Shown here piece after piece: positions 45,479 to 54,640 of a stretch of 64,000 nucleotides of DNA; the stretch's first letter is position 1, and the number at the start of each line of letters is the position of its first letter. Made by a program: the position numbers and the translations under genes. The notes beneath the pieces were generated by a model. The model searched no databases and was not told where the DNA came from. It saw only the letters and a list, made by a program, of their open reading frames with translations. This stretch comes from Asticcacaulis sp. EMRT-3 (GTDB taxonomy: Bacteria > Pseudomonadota > Alphaproteobacteria > Caulobacterales > Caulobacteraceae): contig NZ_JASERT010000001.1 in assembly GCF_030027245.1 (NCBI RefSeq), forward strand, positions 2,410,501-2,474,500, in the 5' to 3' direction.

Positions 45479-46057
45479 TCAGCCGCCGTAATGGCCCTTG
45501 AAGACGAGACTGGACAAGGGCTGACGATCAGACGGCAGTTCGCGTTCGCGCAAGCCTTCCGGCAGGCTTTGCGGATCGCCGCGATAACCGATGGCGACGG
45601 CGGCCTCGATCCTGACATTATCGGGCAGGCCCAGCACCAGCGGGGCCTTTTCGAAATCAATGCCATACATGCCGTGCGTGATCAGGCCCTGGCTATGCGC
45701 CTGCAAGGCCAGAGACATCCACGCTGCGCCCGTATCGAAGCTGCCGGTCGGCACCGGGCGTTCGCCGTCGAATGAGGTGATTGAGGTCAGGAACACAAGC
45801 GCGGCGGCATCCTTGGCCCAGCCTTCGTTGAACGGCACGAGCAGGCTTAACAGGGTGGCAAATTCCGGCTCGCCCTTCAGCCCGTAGATAAAGCGCCACG
45901 GCTGGAGATTGGAGGCCGACGGCGCGAAACGCGCTGCTTCGAGCACGGTCAGGAGTTCGCGTTCGCTGACCGGCTTATCCAGAAAAGCGCGTGGCGACCA
46001 GCGTTCGAGGAATTGCGGCTGAACAGGCAGATCGGAATGGCGAAGCGGCTGGGTCAT
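45479..46057 (-). CDS. Nitroreductase-family FMN oxidoreductase
   Basis: This 192-residue member of the nitroreductase family uses FMN and NAD(P)H to reduce nitro compounds, quinones or similar acceptors. Conserved features are the early RWSPRAFLDKPVSERELLTV, the FMN-binding ARFAPSASNLQPWRFIY and a later TGAAWMSLALQAHSQGLITH with IAIGYRGDP-like end (AAVAIGYRGDP). ATG 46057 is chosen because it gives the normal length; the frame is open to 46243 but reads unlike protein. Substrate unknown. It is divergent from the hydrolase pair. Confidence 0.9.
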   Translation of the reverse strand: MTQPLRHSDLPVQPQFLERWSPRAFLDKPVSERELLTVLEAARFAPSASNLQPWRFIYGLKGEPEFATLLSLLVPFNEGWAKDAAALVFLTSITSFDGERPVPTGSFDTGAAWMSLALQAHSQGLITHGMYGIDFEKAPLVLGLPDNVRIEAAVAIGYRGDPQSLPEGLRERELPSDRQPLSSLVFKGHYGG

Positions 46058-46196
46058 GACGGAAAGCTTTCTTAAATAGGCGCTGCAACAGGAAAGACTG
46101 GCTTTGGCGGGCGAATTCTGATCCACACAAGGGGAGTGTGAACTAAATCCGTAACTAACATTGTGTCGGTTACATATTAAGTCAAGAGGCGCGCGC

Positions 46197-46964
46197 GTGC
46201 TCGATAGCCTTGCCCACAGATTTTCGATGCTGGAGCCCGCCATCCGGGCCTATGGCCCTGACGATGACCAGCCGCGACCGGCGGTTTTGCTGTTTCATGC
46301 CTGCAATGGCGTGCGCGAGCATATTCATGCCTATGCCATGCAGGCGGCGGCGCTCGGCTATCGCGCCTATGTCGTTGATTCGTTCGGGCCGCGCGGCTGG
46401 GACCATCAGGCAGCGATGAATCTGGTTTGCACGGGGCTGGCCCTGCATGGCTATGAGCGTTCCGGCGATGTGCTGGCCGCCCTGTGGGGGCTGGGGCAAA
46501 GGCCTGAGGTCGATGCAGGCCGTCTGGTGGTGGCCGGCTGGAGTCACGGCGGCTGGGCGATCATGGATCTGATGACCGAGCGCCTGACACGCGAAGGCGA
46601 GGCGCGCCTGAAAGACCCGACGCCCGAAGCCATGCAGGGCGTCAAGGGTGTGTTTCTCGTCTATCCCTATATCAATTTTCCGGCGCGCAGTAACAGCCAC
46701 GCCTGGGTGCATCGCCCGAAGACACTGGCCATACTGGCGCGGCAGGACTTCCTGACCGGCCACAGCCACGCCGAACATATCCTTAACCATCTGCGCAGCG
46801 AGGGCGTGCCGGTCGAGATGCAGGTGATGGAGGCGACCCATTGTTTCGATGAGGATTCCGCGCTTCATTTCGGGCCGCTGATGGCCTATGATCGACCCAG
46901 CCATACTGCCACCGAAGCCGCTTTTGCGGGCTTCTTAGCGGAGGTTCTGGGGGCGGAGACTTAA
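46197..46964 (+). CDS. Dienelactone hydrolase family alpha/beta hydrolase (copy 1)
   Basis: This 255-residue alpha/beta hydrolase probably starts at GTG 46197 (AGAGG upstream), giving MLDSLAHRF, which matches the start of its neighbour. The nucleophile elbow is GWSHGGW (Ser116), with Asp184 in ILARQDFLTG and His215 in EATHCFDED. The early ACNGVREHIHAYA matches the dienelactone hydrolase oxyanion region. It is clearly a tandem duplicate of the next gene (shared AYGPDDDQPRP, DSFGPRGWD, FLVYPYINFPARS). There is no signal peptide. Substrate unknown. Confidence 0.85.
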   Translation: MLDSLAHRFSMLEPAIRAYGPDDDQPRPAVLLFHACNGVREHIHAYAMQAAALGYRAYVVDSFGPRGWDHQAAMNLVCTGLALHGYERSGDVLAALWGLGQRPEVDAGRLVVAGWSHGGWAIMDLMTERLTREGEARLKDPTPEAMQGVKGVFLVYPYINFPARSNSHAWVHRPKTLAILARQDFLTGHSHAEHILNHLRSEGVPVEMQVMEATHCFDEDSALHFGPLMAYDRPSHTATEAAFAGFLAEVLGAET

Positions 46965-46977
46965 GGGGGTCTGATCA

Positions 46978-47736
46978 ATGGATACGATGGCGCAGCGCTA
47001 TGCCCGGCTGGCCCCCTTCATGCGCTGGTATGGCCCTGATGATGACAAGCCGCGCCCCGTCATCGTCTTTTTCCACGGCTGCGGGGGCTTACGTCCACAC
47101 GTTACCCATTATGCCGAAGCCGCCGCCAGAACCGGTATTCGCGCCCTTGTCGTCGATTCGTTCGGCCCGCGCGGCTGGGATCGCAATTTCGCCGTCAGTC
47201 TGGTCTGTTCAGGGGCAGTGTTTCAGGGTTATGAACGCGCTGGCGATGTGTTGAGCGTTTTGTGGGGCCTAAAGCAGGAAGGCCGCATCTCCGAGGTCAT
47301 GCTGGCCGGTTTCAGCCACGGCGGCTGGGCGATCATGGACCTGATGACCGATCCGCTCACGCGCCCCGGCGCGGTCAAGATCGCCGATCCCGATGCAGGC
47401 CTGGCCGATGCGGTGCGCGCCCTCTTCCTCGTCTATCCCTATATCAATTTTCCGGCGCGCAGCTCATCGCACAACTGGGTGCGCAAACCGGAAACCTTCG
47501 CGGTTCTGGCCAGCAAGGACCACCTGACGCCGATCCGCCATTCGCGCAAGGTCTTCATGCGGCTTGAAGAAGACGGCCTGCCGGTGGAAACGCTCGAACT
47601 CAATGCCACCCATGCCTTTGACGAAGAAGACAATAAGGGCATAGTCATGCGCTATGATCCTGTGGCGGTGGCCGCCTCCATCGCCGCCATGCAGGGCTTT
47701 ATCGAGCAGGTATTCGGCGCGAAAGTTCTTCTTTAG
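46978..47736 (+). CDS. Dienelactone hydrolase family alpha/beta hydrolase (copy 2)
   Basis: This 252-residue paralogue of the preceding gene has Ser113 in GFSHGGWA, Asp181 in LASKDHLTP and His212 in NATHAFDEE. GGGGG lies about 9 bp before ATG 46978, and 13 bp separate it from copy 1, so the two are co-transcribed. The two copies have diverged to roughly half identity by eye, which suggests an old duplication with split specificity. The stop codon TAG is the first part of a TAGAGC repeat word, next to an IS630 insertion. Confidence 0.85.
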   Translation: MDTMAQRYARLAPFMRWYGPDDDKPRPVIVFFHGCGGLRPHVTHYAEAAARTGIRALVVDSFGPRGWDRNFAVSLVCSGAVFQGYERAGDVLSVLWGLKQEGRISEVMLAGFSHGGWAIMDLMTDPLTRPGAVKIADPDAGLADAVRALFLVYPYINFPARSSSHNWVRKPETFAVLASKDHLTPIRHSRKVFMRLEEDGLPVETLELNATHAFDEEDNKGIVMRYDPVAVAASIAAMQGFIEQVFGAKVLL

Positions 47737-47764
47737 AGCGTTCCGCGATTAGGTTGAATCGCGG
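47734..47764. repeat. Truncated TAGAGC-type repeat at the IS630 left side
   Basis: TAGAGCGTTCC followed by CGCGATT-AGGT-TGAATCGCG is the left part of the palindromic repeat seen at 20804-20920 (shared TAGAGCG and TGAATCG words). The expected closing GCTCTA arm is not found, so the IS insertion or a deletion probably removed it. It overlaps the stop codon of the preceding hydrolase. Confidence 0.5.
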
Positions 47765-47827
47765 GGGATTCCCAAATCGGTCGAATAATGATTCAAGATA
47801 GGGGCCGGATTTAGGAGGCCGGTTCCG

Positions 47828-48256
47828 ATGGCGAAGGCTTATTCTCAGGATTTGCGTGACCGTGTAATCAACGCAGTTTTGCATAAAGGTTTGAGCCGGC
47901 GTGCCGCCGCCCGGCATTTTGGCGTGAGTGACGCTTCGGCTGTTAAATGGTTGCAGCGTTATGAGCGTTTGGCTGACCGTCGCCCTGCTGGCACGGGCGG
48001 GCACCGTCCCTCGAAGGTAAAGCCGGAACGTGTCTGGCTTTTGCGCCGGATCGACGAGGTGGCTGACCTTACCTTACAGGCGCTGTGCGACCAGCTTTTG
48101 GCCGAGCGCGGCGTGAAGGTGGACACCGGTATGCTGTCGCGTTTCTTTCGTGAAGAAGGGATCAGCTTCAAAAAAAAGCGTGCTGCCCAGCGAGCAGGAT
48201 CGGCCGGATGTGGCGCGCAAACGGGAACGTTGGCGCAAGTATCAGAACCGGCTTGA
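47828..48256 (+). CDS. IS630-family transposase, OrfA (DNA-binding part)
   Basis: This 142-codon frame gives the helix-turn-helix part of an IS630 transposase (AYSQDLRDRVINAV, GLSRRAAARHFGVSDASAVKW, RPSKVKPERVWLLRRIDEV). The family match ends at GISFKKK (about residue 118); beyond that the frame is out of register and the last codons are junk. The junction is a run of eight A (48170-48177), so OrfA probably joins OrfB by frameshift or polymerase slippage there. Confidence 0.85.
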   Translation: MAKAYSQDLRDRVINAVLHKGLSRRAAARHFGVSDASAVKWLQRYERLADRRPAGTGGHRPSKVKPERVWLLRRIDEVADLTLQALCDQLLAERGVKVDTGMLSRFFREEGISFKKKRAAQRAGSAGCGAQTGTLAQVSEPA

Positions 48257-48770
48257 TCCCAGGCGGCTTGTCTTCATCGATGAAACCTGGGCCAAGACCA
48301 ACATGACCCGCACCCACGGCCGATGCCGCAAAGGTCGGCGGCTACGGGCCAAAGCGCCCTTCGGTCACTGGAAAACCACCACTTTCCTTGCCGCCTTGCG
48401 CCACGACCGCATCGACGCACCTTTCGTCGTCGATGGCGCCATCAATGGCGACATCTTCAAAGCCTATGTCGAGCAGGTTTTGATCCCGACGCTTTCACCT
48501 GGTGACATTGTTATCCTCGACAATCTGGGAAGCCATAAAGGCAAGGCGGTGCGAAGCGCCTTCCGCAAGGCCAAAGTCCACCTGCTGTTCCTGCCGCCTT
48601 ACTCGCCTGATCTCAACCCTATCGAACAGGTCTTCGCCAAGCTCAAAACCCTCTTGCGAAAAGCCGCCGAACGCACGGTCGAAACACTGTGGAACAGGAT
48701 CGGCAAGTTGCTCGACCTCTTCTCTCAACAAGAATGTGCGAATTATCTCAGAAACTCAGGGTATGCGTAA
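48150..48770 (+). CDS. IS630-family transposase, OrfB (DDE catalytic part)
   Basis: This frame carries the catalytic domain: first Asp in LVFIDETWAKTNM, second in IVILDNLGSHKG, and the third acidic residue in PYSPDLNPIEQVFAKLK (DDE). True family homology begins at about SVLPSEQDRPDVARKR, just after the A8 run. It is shifted by one base forward relative to OrfA, so a +1 shift or loss of one A would make the full transposase. The catalytic residues are intact, so the element may be active. Confidence 0.87.
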   Translation: MKKGSASKKSVLPSEQDRPDVARKRERWRKYQNRLDPRRLVFIDETWAKTNMTRTHGRCRKGRRLRAKAPFGHWKTTTFLAALRHDRIDAPFVVDGAINGDIFKAYVEQVLIPTLSPGDIVILDNLGSHKGKAVRSAFRKAKVHLLFLPPYSPDLNPIEQVFAKLKTLLRKAAERTVETLWNRIGKLLDLFSQQECANYLRNSGYA

Positions 48771-48782
48771 ACCGAGTCTAGC

Positions 48783-51635
48783 TTAACGCGCCGTTGAGGC
48801 GCGGGCGCGGGCCAGATTGCGCTTTGAAGCCACGGCGGGCAGGTCGAGTACGGTCAGAACAGCCTTTTTCAGCGCCTGCTTCTGGCTGCCGGAAAGCTGT
48901 GTCTTGCGGAAATGATCGGTGATGTAGAAGGCATCGACGGCGCGCTCGCCATAACAGTCGATATGGGCCGAGGCAATGTCGAGATGCGCTTTGGAAATGA
49001 CCGACACGATGTCGGCCAGCAGGCCGGGGCGGTCGCGGCCTGACACTTCGAGAATAGTGGCTTCGGGATTGGCGTCGTCGTCAAAGGCGACGGTGGGGGC
49101 GATGGCGAAGGCGGCCGTGCGCTGGGCCAGCGGCGACGACCAGCGCACGGCGGCAGGCAGATGACCCAGCGCTGCGGCTTCAAGCTGCGCCTCGGCCTCC
49201 TTCATGCGCACCGGATTATCATGGCCGAACGGATCGCCCTGCGCATCCTGCACATAGAAGACATCGAGCGCCTGACCGGTCTTGGAGGTGAAGACCTGCG
49301 CCCCCACCACATTGCCGCCGAGATTGGCGAAGGCGCGCGACAGATCGGCGAACAGGCCGGGCCGGTCGGTTGCCGAAATCGAAAAGGCGGTGGCGTGGCG
49401 CTGGTCTTCGATGCGCGAGCGCACAGCCGGTTCGGAATCGAAGGTGGACCAGACAAGCGCCGCATGATCCTTGATCTCGTCGGTGGTGAAGGCGAACAGA
49501 TAGCTTTCGTCCATCGTTTCCAGCCAGGCCGTCATATCGGGATTGTCTTCGCTCAACGTGGCGCGGCGGCGGGCGGCGCGGGCATTCAGGCCTTCGCGCA
49601 CGCTGTCAGCAGCATTGGCGGCGGCATTGGGGCCGCGTCCGCCGCGGAAGGCGTTTTCAGTGGCGGCGAACAGTTCGCGCATCAACTGGCCCTTCCAGCC
49701 GTTCCACACGCCGGGGCCGACGGCGCGAATATCGGCCACGGTCAGGATCAGCAGCAGGCGCAGGCGCTCCGGCGTTTCGACGATGCGCGCAAAGGCCGCC
49801 ACGGTTTCAGGGTCGGAGACGTCGCGTTTCTGGGCATAGTCGCTGAACACCAGATGGTGGCGCACCAGCCAGGCCACCTGATCGGTTTTCCAGTCTTCCA
49901 GCCCCAGCCGCGCACAGGCCTTGCGCGCGGCGCGTTCACCGGCGATTTCCTGACCGTCCTCGCCGCCCTTGCCGGTATCGTGGAGCAGCATGGCCAGATA
50001 GAGGCTTTCCTTATCGACCAGTTGCGGCATGATCGATGTGGACAGCGGATGGTCGTCCTTGTAGCGGCCCGTATCGACGCCGTGGATGATGTCGATGGCG
50101 CGCAGCGTGTGCTCGTCCACCGTATAGGCGTGGTACATATTGAACTGGGTCTGGGCGATGATACGACCGAATTCGGGGATATAGCGGCCGAGAAGCCCGG
50201 TTTCGGCCATCAGGCTCAAGGTTCGGTAGGGGTTTTTACCGCGCACCAGCAGATCGAGAAACAAACGCGCCGCTTTCGGATTGCGGCGCAGCGACGGCGT
50301 GATCAGATCGAGATTGCGCGTAATGGCGGTGAAGGCGTCAGGATGCAGGTCAAGCTCCAGCCGGTCGGCCATCTTGAACAGCAAAAACATGGCGACCGGC
50401 GAGTCATTGAAAACATCAGCCGACTGGATATTGAGGCGGCCATTGGTGACGACAAAACCCGGATGATCGGCGCGCGTCAGGTTCATCAGCCCGGACTGGA
50501 TCAGGCCGGACAGGCGGGCCAGCGGCTTGGCCTGCTGGGTTTCCAGCTTGGTGCAGAAGGTGCGGGTCAGCGCCCCCACCTCCTTGGCGGTGATGAAATA
50601 ACGGCGCATGAAACGCTCGACATTCGGTTCGCCGTCGCGGTCGATAAAGCCCATGCGGCGGGCGATTTCCGGCTGAAGATCAAACGACAGACGTTCTTCG
50701 GCGCGCCCCGACACGATGTGCATCAGGATGCGCACCTTCCACAAAAAGTCGAAGGCGCGTTTGAAAATGGCGCGTTCCTTGTCGGTCAGGATCGGGTCGA
50801 GCGCCCCCTTCGCGGTGCCGCCCGACATATATTTGGCGATCCAGTAGAGGGTGTGCAGATCACGCAAGCCCCCCTTGCCTTCCTTGATATTGGGCTCGAC
50901 CACAAAGCGCGTGGTGCCGGACTTGACATGGCGCAGATCGCGCTCTTCCAGCTTGGCGGCGACGAAATCGAAGGTGCTGGATTTAAGGCTATCGCGGCTG
51001 AGCTTGTCGTCCAGTTCCTGCGCCAGTCCCTTGTCACCGGCGATGCGGCGATGTTCTAAGATCGCCGTCATGATGGTGTGGTCGCCCCTGGCATATTTCA
51101 GGGTTTCATCGACCGTGCGCGAAGAATGGCCCACCTTCAGGCCCATATCCCACAGGGCGTAGAGGATGAATTCGATCACCGATTCGGAGTGCGGCGTCTC
51201 TTTCCAGGCGCGCAGGAACAAAAGGTCGAGATCGGAAAAGGGGGCCAGTTCGCCACGGCCATAGCCGCCGACGGCCAGCAGGGTCAGGCGTTCGCCTTCG
51301 GTCGGGTTGCGGGCGCGATAGACATGGGTGAGCGTAAAGTCCCACAGGGCCGATACGATGTCATCGGCGCAACGGGCCAGGGCGCGCGCCGTTGACTGGC
51401 CGCCCTTGTGATCGTCCAGCCGCTCGAAAAGCGCGGCGCGCGCCGCATCCCAGGCCCCTTTCAGAATGGTGACGGCACGCTGGCGCAGGTCGAGCGTGTC
51501 GCCGTTCGACTCTTCATAGGCGCTCGTCAGGGCCTGTCGCAGATGCGCGCCGTCGATACGGTAAGCCGGGGCAGCCGCCACGGCCACCGGGGAGGGCAGA
51601 TGGGGTTCGGTGAGCATGGGGAGGGGATCGCTCAT
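48783..51635 (-). CDS. glnD: PII uridylyltransferase / uridylyl-removing enzyme
   Basis: GlnD senses glutamine and adds UMP to, or removes it from, PII proteins, the top of the nitrogen cascade. The 950-residue protein has a nucleotidyltransferase domain (LAVGGYGRGELAPFSDLDLL, with the catalytic G-G-D-x-D), a central region (KEGKGGLRDLHTLYWIAKY), an HD domain (YLAMLLHDTGKGGEDG) and two ACT domains at the carboxy end (TDRPGLFADLSRAFANLGGN and GRDRPGLLADIVSVISKAHL). It lies 15 bp after mutS on the same strand, an alphaproteobacterial arrangement. An IS630 sits directly beyond its stop. Confidence 0.96.
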   Translation of the reverse strand: MSDPLPMLTEPHLPSPVAVAAAPAYRIDGAHLRQALTSAYEESNGDTLDLRQRAVTILKGAWDAARAALFERLDDHKGGQSTARALARCADDIVSALWDFTLTHVYRARNPTEGERLTLLAVGGYGRGELAPFSDLDLLFLRAWKETPHSESVIEFILYALWDMGLKVGHSSRTVDETLKYARGDHTIMTAILEHRRIAGDKGLAQELDDKLSRDSLKSSTFDFVAAKLEERDLRHVKSGTTRFVVEPNIKEGKGGLRDLHTLYWIAKYMSGGTAKGALDPILTDKERAIFKRAFDFLWKVRILMHIVSGRAEERLSFDLQPEIARRMGFIDRDGEPNVERFMRRYFITAKEVGALTRTFCTKLETQQAKPLARLSGLIQSGLMNLTRADHPGFVVTNGRLNIQSADVFNDSPVAMFLLFKMADRLELDLHPDAFTAITRNLDLITPSLRRNPKAARLFLDLLVRGKNPYRTLSLMAETGLLGRYIPEFGRIIAQTQFNMYHAYTVDEHTLRAIDIIHGVDTGRYKDDHPLSTSIMPQLVDKESLYLAMLLHDTGKGGEDGQEIAGERAARKACARLGLEDWKTDQVAWLVRHHLVFSDYAQKRDVSDPETVAAFARIVETPERLRLLLILTVADIRAVGPGVWNGWKGQLMRELFAATENAFRGGRGPNAAANAADSVREGLNARAARRRATLSEDNPDMTAWLETMDESYLFAFTTDEIKDHAALVWSTFDSEPAVRSRIEDQRHATAFSISATDRPGLFADLSRAFANLGGNVVGAQVFTSKTGQALDVFYVQDAQGDPFGHDNPVRMKEAEAQLEAAALGHLPAAVRWSSPLAQRTAAFAIAPTVAFDDDANPEATILEVSGRDRPGLLADIVSVISKAHLDIASAHIDCYGERAVDAFYITDHFRKTQLSGSQKQALKKAVLTVLDLPAVASKRNLARARASTAR

Positions 51636-51650
51636 GATACGCTTAAAACT

Positions 51651-54374
51651 TCAACCCCCGTCTTTAATCAGATTGTGTAAATTATAGATGATTTCAAGGG
51701 CCTCTTTCGGGCTTAAATCGTCGGGATTCAGGTCTTTTATAAGCTTTTCAGCCTTTGACGGCTCGTGGCGGACAGGCACCATCGTGCGCGTTTGCGAAAA
51801 CAGGGGCAGGTCATCAAGCCGCAGCTCGGTGTGATTGTCCGCTTCCAGCCGGTGCAGAATATCATGGGCGCGCGCCACCACATGGCCGGGCATACCGGCC
51901 AGACGCGCCACCTGCACGCCATAGGAGCGATCCGCCGCCCCCTTTTGCGCCTCGTGCAGAAAGATCAGCTCGCCCTGATGCTCGTGCGCCGTCATCGACA
52001 GATTGCTGACGTGGCCCAGCCTCTGTTCGAGGTCGGATAGTTCGTGATAGTGGGTGGCGAACAGGGTGCGCGCCTTCGTGACATCATGCAGATGTTCGGT
52101 GCAGGCCCAGGCGATGGCCAGACCATCATAGGTGGCCGTGCCGCGCCCGATCTCGTCGAGCACCACAAACGAACGCTCGGTGGCCTGGGTGAGGATGGCG
52201 GCGGTTTCAACCATCTCCATCATGAAGGTGGAGCGTCCTTGCGCCAGATCATCACCGGCGCCGACGCGCGAAAACAAACGGTCCACGACGCCTAAGTGCA
52301 TCGAACGCGCCGGTACGAACAGGCCCGCCTGTGCCATGATGATCAGCAGCGCATTTTGCCGTAGATAGGTCGATTTACCGGCCATGTTGGGGCCGGTCAC
52401 CAGCGACAGGCGCGGGGCGGTTTCGCCTGAGGCGTCAAGCTCGACATCATTGGGCGTAAACGGCGCGCCTTTGGCTTTCAGGGCGGCGGCGACGACCGGA
52501 TGGCGGCCCCGACAGATTTCTAGTTTTGTAGAATCGTCGATGACCGGCCTTGCCGCGTCCTGATCCTCGGCCCAGTGGGCATTGCCGCAGGCCACATCGA
52601 GCGCACAGATGGCGTCGTGCGCCGCCTGAATCTCGACGGCGTGACGGCGCACCTCTTCGCGCAGGCTTTCAAACAGTTCCTGCTCCAGCGCCAGACCTTG
52701 CGTGGCGGCGCGTTGAATCCGGCCATCCAGATCGACCAGTTCGGTGGTGACAAAGCGCACCTGACTGGCCAGCGACTGGCGGTGGATGAACTGTTTTTCG
52801 CTATCCTGCGCGATGAGCTGTTCGGCCAGTTTCTGCGACAGCTCGATGAAATAGCCGAGCACATTATTGAACTTGATGCGGATGGCGATGCCGGTTTCAC
52901 GGGCCAGCCTCTGCTCCAGCGCCAGAACGATCTGGCGGCTGTCGTCGCGCAAAGACCGCACCTCATCAAGCCCGTCATGGAAGCCCTGGCGGATGAAGCC
53001 GCCCTCGCGCAAACCGAGCGGCGGTTCGTCGATCAGGGCGCGACTCAGCCGGTCGCGCAGGGCACCCACCGGCAGGGAGGGGGTCAGGGCCGCGATCATG
53101 GCGTCGATGTCGGCGGGTGCGCCGCTCAATTGACTGTCGGGCGCATGGCGGGCGTCATTGAGGCATGAGGCCAGGGCTTCGCCGGTATCGAGCGCGTCGC
53201 GGATCATGGTCAGGTCGCGCGGCCCGCCCCGGCCCAGCGACAGGCGCGACAGGGCGCGCGCCTGATCCGACAGGGCGCGCATGAGCTGGCGCAAGTTTGT
53301 GCGCAGCTCGCGGCGATCCTTCAGCCATGCCACCGTATCGAGGCGCGCATTTATATCTTCGGGGCGCAACAGGGGCCGCGCCAGCCGCGCCTGCAACAGG
53401 CGGCTGCCGCCGGAGGTGACGGTGGCATCGATTACCGAGATCAGGCTGCCATCGCGCTTACCGTTCTGGGTGCGGTCGATTTCCAGCGAATGGCGCGTGG
53501 CGGCGTCAATCGACATGAAATTGTGCGAAATCACCCGCGCGGGAGGCTTCAGCACCGGCCTTTTGCCCGCCTGGGTCAGGTCGATATAGGCGGCCAGCAT
53601 ACCGAGCGCCGAGATTTCCGCCGCATCGAAGCCGCCGAAGCCATCGAGCGTCTGGACGCCATACAGGCGGCACAGACGCGCCTCGCCCGCTGCTGGATCG
53701 CTGAGCGAGGGGGCCTGTGGCTGGATCACCCCGCCATAAAGCTTGATCAGGCCGTACAGATCTTCGTCTTGCAGGATGCGGTCGGCCACCAGACATTCCG
53801 AAGGCCGCAGGGCCGAAAGCTGCGCGCCGAGCTGATCGGCCTCGATGCCCGCCACCTCGACCTCGCCGGTGGACAGCTCGACCATGGCCAGCGCCATCAT
53901 CCCGCCGCGCGAACTGATGGCGACAAGCCGATTGGCGCCTTTTTCCTCCAGAAGCGTATCTTCGGTCAGCGTGCCGGGGGTGACGACGCGCACAATGCCG
54001 CGCCGCACCACGGCCTTGGAGCCGCGCTTTTTGGCTTCGGCGGGGTCTTCGAGCTGATCGCAGACAGCGACGCGAAAACCCTGACGGATCAGCTTGGCGA
54101 TATAGGCATCGGCGGCGTGGGCGGGTACGCCAGCCAGCGGAATATCCTGATCCTTGAACTTGCCGCGTTTGGTCAGGGCCAGTGACAGGGCGCTGGCCGC
54201 CGTGACCGCGTCCTCGAAAAACAGTTCGTAAAAATCGCCCATGCGGAAAAACAGGATCGCATCGGGATATTGCGCCTTGGTCGTCAGATACTGGGCCATG
54301 ACGGGCGTGGCACCCTCAAGGTCAAGTGAGGGATCGAAGGTGGCTTTTTCGGGCGTTGGCGAAGCAGAATCCAT
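51651..54374 (-). CDS. mutS: DNA mismatch repair protein MutS
   Basis: MutS recognises mismatches and small loops. The 907-residue protein has the mismatch-binding domain with the Phe-x-Glu motif in AILFFRMGDFYELFFEDAV, connector and lever domains, the ATPase Walker A in LVTGPNMAGKSTYLRQNALL, Walker B in SFVVLDEIGRGTATYDGLA and a carboxy-terminal helix-turn-helix (DDLSPKEALEIIYNLHNL). It is the first gene of a mutS-glnD pair and is divergent from maeB. Confidence 0.97.
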   Translation of the reverse strand: MDSASPTPEKATFDPSLDLEGATPVMAQYLTTKAQYPDAILFFRMGDFYELFFEDAVTAASALSLALTKRGKFKDQDIPLAGVPAHAADAYIAKLIRQGFRVAVCDQLEDPAEAKKRGSKAVVRRGIVRVVTPGTLTEDTLLEEKGANRLVAISSRGGMMALAMVELSTGEVEVAGIEADQLGAQLSALRPSECLVADRILQDEDLYGLIKLYGGVIQPQAPSLSDPAAGEARLCRLYGVQTLDGFGGFDAAEISALGMLAAYIDLTQAGKRPVLKPPARVISHNFMSIDAATRHSLEIDRTQNGKRDGSLISVIDATVTSGGSRLLQARLARPLLRPEDINARLDTVAWLKDRRELRTNLRQLMRALSDQARALSRLSLGRGGPRDLTMIRDALDTGEALASCLNDARHAPDSQLSGAPADIDAMIAALTPSLPVGALRDRLSRALIDEPPLGLREGGFIRQGFHDGLDEVRSLRDDSRQIVLALEQRLARETGIAIRIKFNNVLGYFIELSQKLAEQLIAQDSEKQFIHRQSLASQVRFVTTELVDLDGRIQRAATQGLALEQELFESLREEVRRHAVEIQAAHDAICALDVACGNAHWAEDQDAARPVIDDSTKLEICRGRHPVVAAALKAKGAPFTPNDVELDASGETAPRLSLVTGPNMAGKSTYLRQNALLIIMAQAGLFVPARSMHLGVVDRLFSRVGAGDDLAQGRSTFMMEMVETAAILTQATERSFVVLDEIGRGTATYDGLAIAWACTEHLHDVTKARTLFATHYHELSDLEQRLGHVSNLSMTAHEHQGELIFLHEAQKGAADRSYGVQVARLAGMPGHVVARAHDILHRLEADNHTELRLDDLPLFSQTRTMVPVRHEPSKAEKLIKDLNPDDLSPKEALEIIYNLHNLIKDGG

Positions 54375-54420
54375 ATCGGCACGTTAACCTGTGTTAATCC
54401 GTCCGCAAAGAGGGGCGTGC

Positions 54421-54437
54421 GGTAAATTGCGTTTACC
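54421..54437. promoter_or_regulatory. Inverted repeat in the mutS-maeB divergent region
   Basis: GGTAAA (54421-54426) and TTTACC (54432-54437) with a 5-bp spacer lie about 50 bp from the mutS start in the 266-bp divergent gap. It is short and could be chance. A TTAA-N6-TTAA pair at 54384-54397 is one base short of CtrA spacing. Confidence 0.25.
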
Positions 54438-54640
54438 TGTGCAAATCGGGCGCAAACGCTTATGGCGCAGCCTTATGCGGACGGCAGTGTTTTGAAACCT
54501 GCATCAAAGAAACGTTTTGTAAGATTTAGTGGGTTTATAAGCTATTGATCTTGTTATAAGACTCGCCACAAACACGACAATAATTATCATACAAATGCCC
54601 GCCCGTCGCTTGTCCCGACCGGGCACAAGAGTTCAAGCCA

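Larger units (their letters stand above)
47765..48775 (+). mobile_element. IS630-family insertion sequence (ends approximate)
   Basis: An element of about 1 kb carries two overlapping transposase frames of IS630/Tc1-mariner type. The ends cannot be fixed. Weak inverted similarity joins GATTCCC-N-GAATAAT near 47769-47795 with the inverse of the sequence ending near 48766 (ACCCTGAGTTTCTGAGATAAT on the minus strand in two parts), and TA dinucleotides lie nearby. It sits in the short gap between the hydrolase stop (47736) and the glnD stop (48783), so no gene is disrupted. Confidence 0.8.

Noticed and set aside
49161-51059. 632-codon plus-strand frame opposite glnD
   Set aside because: It is a shadow of a well-conserved gene; composition is His/Arg/Gly-rich with no domain.
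54384-54397. TTAA-N6-TTAA in the mutS leader as a CtrA box
   Set aside because: The spacing is 6 and not 7 and the site lies within 25 bp of the mutS start; treated as chance.
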